The notes beneath the pieces are model-generated. The model saw nothing but the letters and a program-made list of their open reading frames with translations, ran no database searches and was not told the DNA's origin. DNA of 45,294 nt from Gordonia hirsuta DSM 44140 = NBRC 16056 (GTDB lineage: Bacteria; Actinomycetota; Actinomycetes; Mycobacteriales; Mycobacteriaceae), in assembly GCF_000333015.1 (NCBI RefSeq), contig NZ_BANT01000015.1, positions 1-45,294 of the forward strand, in the 5' to 3' direction. The translations under genes and the position numbers were made by a program. Position 1 is the first letter of the stretch; each line of letters begins with the position of its first letter. Positions 42,860 to 45,294 of the stretch are shown here, one piece after another.

Positions 42860-45184
42860 ATGGAACAGACCACCTACGGTACTGAACTTCTCGGCCGGAC
42901 CCTCGCCGGTGAACACCCGGACACCGAGAGTCCGCTGACGCATCTGGCCGTCATCCCCACCCAGACGGCGCGATTCGGCCGCTGGCCCGACTGGGTCGAT
43001 CCGCGGGTGCGTGAGGCGCTGAACGACCACGGCATCAACGAGCCGTGGCAGCACCAGGTCCAGGCCGCCGACCACGCCGTCGCCGGGCGGCACGTGTCCA
43101 TCTGCACCGGGACCGCCTCCGGGAAATCGCTGGCCTACCAGCTGCCGATCCTGACCACGTTCCTAGAGGATCCGAACGCGACAGCGCTCTACCTCTCCCC
43201 GACCAAGGCCCTGGGCACCGACCAGTTACGGGCGGTCTCCCGGTTGATCACGGGGCGGAAGGACTTTTCGCATCTGCAACCGTGCATGTACGACGGCGAC
43301 ACCGAGCAGGAGTTGCGGCAGTGGGCCCGCCTGCATTCACGGTGGATCTTCACCAACCCAGACATGGTGCACATCGGTATCAACCCGGCACACGCCCGAT
43401 GGCGGCAGTTCCTGGCCCGGCTGCGCTACATCGTGGTCGACGAGTGTCATCACTACCGAGGCGTGTTCGGCTCCCACACCGCCCTGGTGCTGCAGCGCCT
43501 GCTGCGACTGGCGCGCAGGTACGGCGCCGATCCGGTCGTCATCGGCGCCAGCGCGACCGTCGCCAACCCGGAACAGGCCCTGTCCCGCCTGATCGGCGAG
43601 CCTGCGGTGGCAGTGACCGAAGACGCATCCCCGCACGGCGAACGGACCGTCGCGCTGTGGGAGCCGGGTTTCGTGGACAACAGCCACGGCGATCAGGGGA
43701 CTCCGCTCCGCCGGCCGGCCGGAGCCGAGGCCGCTCGCCTGCTCGCCGATTTCGTCATCGAAGGCGCTCGGACACTGTGCTTCGTGCGCAGTCGCCGCGG
43801 CACCGAGGTCACGGCGCTGCGCGCACAGCAGCTGCTGGCCGATGCGGCACCGGCCCTCGTCGATCGCGTCGCGGCCTATCGTGCGGGCTATCTGGCCGAC
43901 GACCGGCGCCGGCTGGAGAAGGCACTGGCCGACGGTGATCTGCTGGGTGTGGCCACCACCAATGCGCTGGAGCTGGGCATCGACATCAGCGGCCTGGATG
44001 CGGTGATCGTCGCCGGCTACCCGGGAACGGTCGCCTCATTCTGGCAGCAGGCCGGCCGGGCCGGCCGCCGCGGCGCGGGTTCACTGGTCGTCCTGGTGGC
44101 CCGCGACGACCCGCTGGACACATACCTGGTCCACCACCCCGCCGCACTGCTGGACCGTCCCGTCGAAGCGACGGTGACCGATCCGGCCAATCCGTACATT
44201 CTGGGCCCCCACCTGCTCTGTGCTGCCACCGAAGCCCCCCTCACCGGCGCCGAGGTCACAGCCTGGGACGCTACCGAACTGGTCGACCAGCTGACCGCCG
44301 ACGGGCTCCTGCGACGGCGCAAAGCCGCCTGGTATCCGGCGCCCGGACTCGACCCGCACGCCGACATCGATATCCGCGGCGGGATCGGCGGCCAGATCCT
44401 GATCGTCGACACCACCACCTCCCGGTTACTGGGCACCGTCGACGGTGGCCGCGCCACCCGCACCGTCCATCCCGGTGCCGTCTACCTGCATCAAGGCGAG
44501 AGCTTCGTGGTCGATGAACTGGACCTGCACGATGGGCTGGCATTGACGCATCCGGAAGAGCCCGACTGGACCACCTCGGTCCGCGAGGACAGCGAGGTCG
44601 AGATCCTGCGTACCGTGCGGTCTGAGACCTTCGGACCGCTCACGATCGCACTGGCCGAGGTCCGGGTCACCGATCAGGTCGTCGCCTATCTGCGCAAGGC
44701 GCTCTCCGGCGAGATCCTCGACTCGGTGCCGCTGGACCTACCCGAAGAAGTACTCGAGACCAAGGCGGTGATGTACACCGTCGAACCCGAAGCGCTCGTG
44801 TCCGCCGGCGTGCCCGTCGACAAGTTCCCCGGAGCACTGCATGCGGCCGAACACGCGGCCATCGGCATGCTCGGCTTGGTCGCGACCTGCGATCGCTGGG
44901 ACATCGGTGGATTGTCGAGCAATCTGCATTCGGGAACCGGTCTGCCGACCGTCTTCGTCTACGACGGGTACCCGGGTGGCGCCGGCTTCGCCGAACGCGG
45001 CTACGACGCCTTTCCGACGTGGATCCGGGCCACCGGAGAGGCCGTTTCCGCTTGTGGCTGTCCCTTCGGCTGCCCCAGTTGTATTCAGTCTCCCAAGTGC
45101 GGGAACGGCAACGAGCCCCTGGACAAGGCCCACGCGATCAGGGTGCTCGACCTGGTGCAGCGCCTGGACCCTCGCGACCGCTGA
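42860..45184 (+). CDS. Superfamily 2 DEAD/DEAH-box helicase, SftH/MrfA type (Rv3649-like)
   Basis: The 774-residue protein has all SF2 helicase motifs: CTGTASGKSLAYQLP (Walker A, about 83-90), YLSPTKALGTDQL, VVDECHHYRG (DExH, about 194-197), GASATVANP, TTNALELGIDISGLD and QQAGRAGRRG. The C-terminal ~300 residues carry the DUF1998-type domain ending in a four-Cys zinc motif (ACGCPFGCPSCIQSPKCGNG). This architecture matches mycobacterial SftH and Bacillus MrfA, 3'-5' DNA translocases; MrfA acts in repair of mitomycin-type damage. ATG at 42860 is chosen over the adjacent GTG because of spacing to GGGGG. In M. tuberculosis a cold-shock gene (cspA) lies between the Rv3647c-like gene and this one; here it is missing. 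Confidence 0.93.
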   Translation: MEQTTYGTELLGRTLAGEHPDTESPLTHLAVIPTQTARFGRWPDWVDPRVREALNDHGINEPWQHQVQAADHAVAGRHVSICTGTASGKSLAYQLPILTTFLEDPNATALYLSPTKALGTDQLRAVSRLITGRKDFSHLQPCMYDGDTEQELRQWARLHSRWIFTNPDMVHIGINPAHARWRQFLARLRYIVVDECHHYRGVFGSHTALVLQRLLRLARRYGADPVVIGASATVANPEQALSRLIGEPAVAVTEDASPHGERTVALWEPGFVDNSHGDQGTPLRRPAGAEAARLLADFVIEGARTLCFVRSRRGTEVTALRAQQLLADAAPALVDRVAAYRAGYLADDRRRLEKALADGDLLGVATTNALELGIDISGLDAVIVAGYPGTVASFWQQAGRAGRRGAGSLVVLVARDDPLDTYLVHHPAALLDRPVEATVTDPANPYILGPHLLCAATEAPLTGAEVTAWDATELVDQLTADGLLRRRKAAWYPAPGLDPHADIDIRGGIGGQILIVDTTTSRLLGTVDGGRATRTVHPGAVYLHQGESFVVDELDLHDGLALTHPEEPDWTTSVREDSEVEILRTVRSETFGPLTIALAEVRVTDQVVAYLRKALSGEILDSVPLDLPEEVLETKAVMYTVEPEALVSAGVPVDKFPGALHAAEHAAIGMLGLVATCDRWDIGGLSSNLHSGTGLPTVFVYDGYPGGAGFAERGYDAFPTWIRATGEAVSACGCPFGCPSCIQSPKCGNGNEPLDKAHAIRVLDLVQRLDPRDR

Positions 45185-45202
45185 GGCACTGGTTGCCGGG
45201 GT

Positions 45203-45294
45203 TCAGCCGGCCCGCGGCGGCGTCGCTGCGTCGACCTCTTGCAGTACCGGTCGATTGATCATTCGAGGCGGGTTCGGGCGGGGTTGTTCCGGGG
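45203..45294 (-). CDS. Possible C-terminal fragment of a gene continuing beyond the window
   Basis: From the right edge a minus-strand frame reads a Pro/Arg-rich sequence ending in MINRPVLQEVDAATPPRAG and a stop complementary to 45203-45205. With only 30 codons visible and no motif, this may be the tail of a gene convergent with the helicase or may be non-coding. It lies 18 bases after the helicase stop. Confidence 0.3.
   Translation of the reverse strand, partial: PEQPRPNPPRMINRPVLQEVDAATPPRAG

Overview
The window is GC-rich actinobacterial DNA. The gene set points to the order Mycobacteriales and fits a Gordonia-like organism; the genus is an inference. The main clues are an F420-dependent glucose-6-phosphate dehydrogenase, a topoisomerase I with a long Lys/Ala/Thr tail, an Rv2578c-type radical SAM gene behind an actinobacterial LexA box, and the gene order delta-prime / adenylate cyclase / topoisomerase I / Rv3647c-like / Rv3649-like helicase, which I recognise from Mycobacterium tuberculosis. 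No transposase, integrase, phage gene, CRISPR array or rRNA was seen. Genes are densely packed and no gene-free stretch exceeds about 220 bases.

Layout. 1-3462: a partial iron/PhoP-type-regulated membrane protein candidate, a small GNAT protein, and a TPP-riboswitch-controlled thiC-thiD operon. 3437-9277: a minus-strand cluster of a degenerate ABC ATPase, a YhgE/Pip exporter, glutamate decarboxylase, a six-helix membrane protein and a broken AraC regulator. 9435-11366: a secreted lipase and a Thr-rich anchored protein. 11405-13695: glutaryl-CoA dehydrogenase and Fgd1. 13810-19138: a Pls/PosA-type single-module NRPS and a short M1 peptidase. 19187-22811: dTDP-rhamnose genes rmlC-rmlA and, divergently, rmlB-galE, supplying sugars for arabinogalactan. 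22825-26210: an MFS transporter coupled to a GntR regulator, malic enzyme and tRNA-Thr(CGU) with a strong terminator. 26428-29605: a secreted protein, a cytochrome P450 and the LexA-box radical SAM gene. 29650-35875: a large HTH-nSTAND-WD40 ATPase facing a LuxR-type regulator, a 52-residue protein, and an SDR enzyme with a TetR regulator. 35981-45184: the conserved housekeeping block ending in an SftH/MrfA-like helicase.

Regulation. Several genes have a TANNNT -10 hexamer exactly 6-7 bases before the start codon, which predicts leaderless mRNAs (rmlA, M1 peptidase, TetR, adenylate cyclase, holB, the Thr-rich protein). Other visible control elements are the TPP riboswitch, a 30-bp palindrome centred on a LexA box, phased PhoP-like repeats, and palindromes at the GntR, SDR and STAND genes. 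The best candidates for under-described biology are the STAND-WD40/LuxR pair and the glutamate decarboxylase cluster with its ATPase that lacks all normal catalytic motifs.
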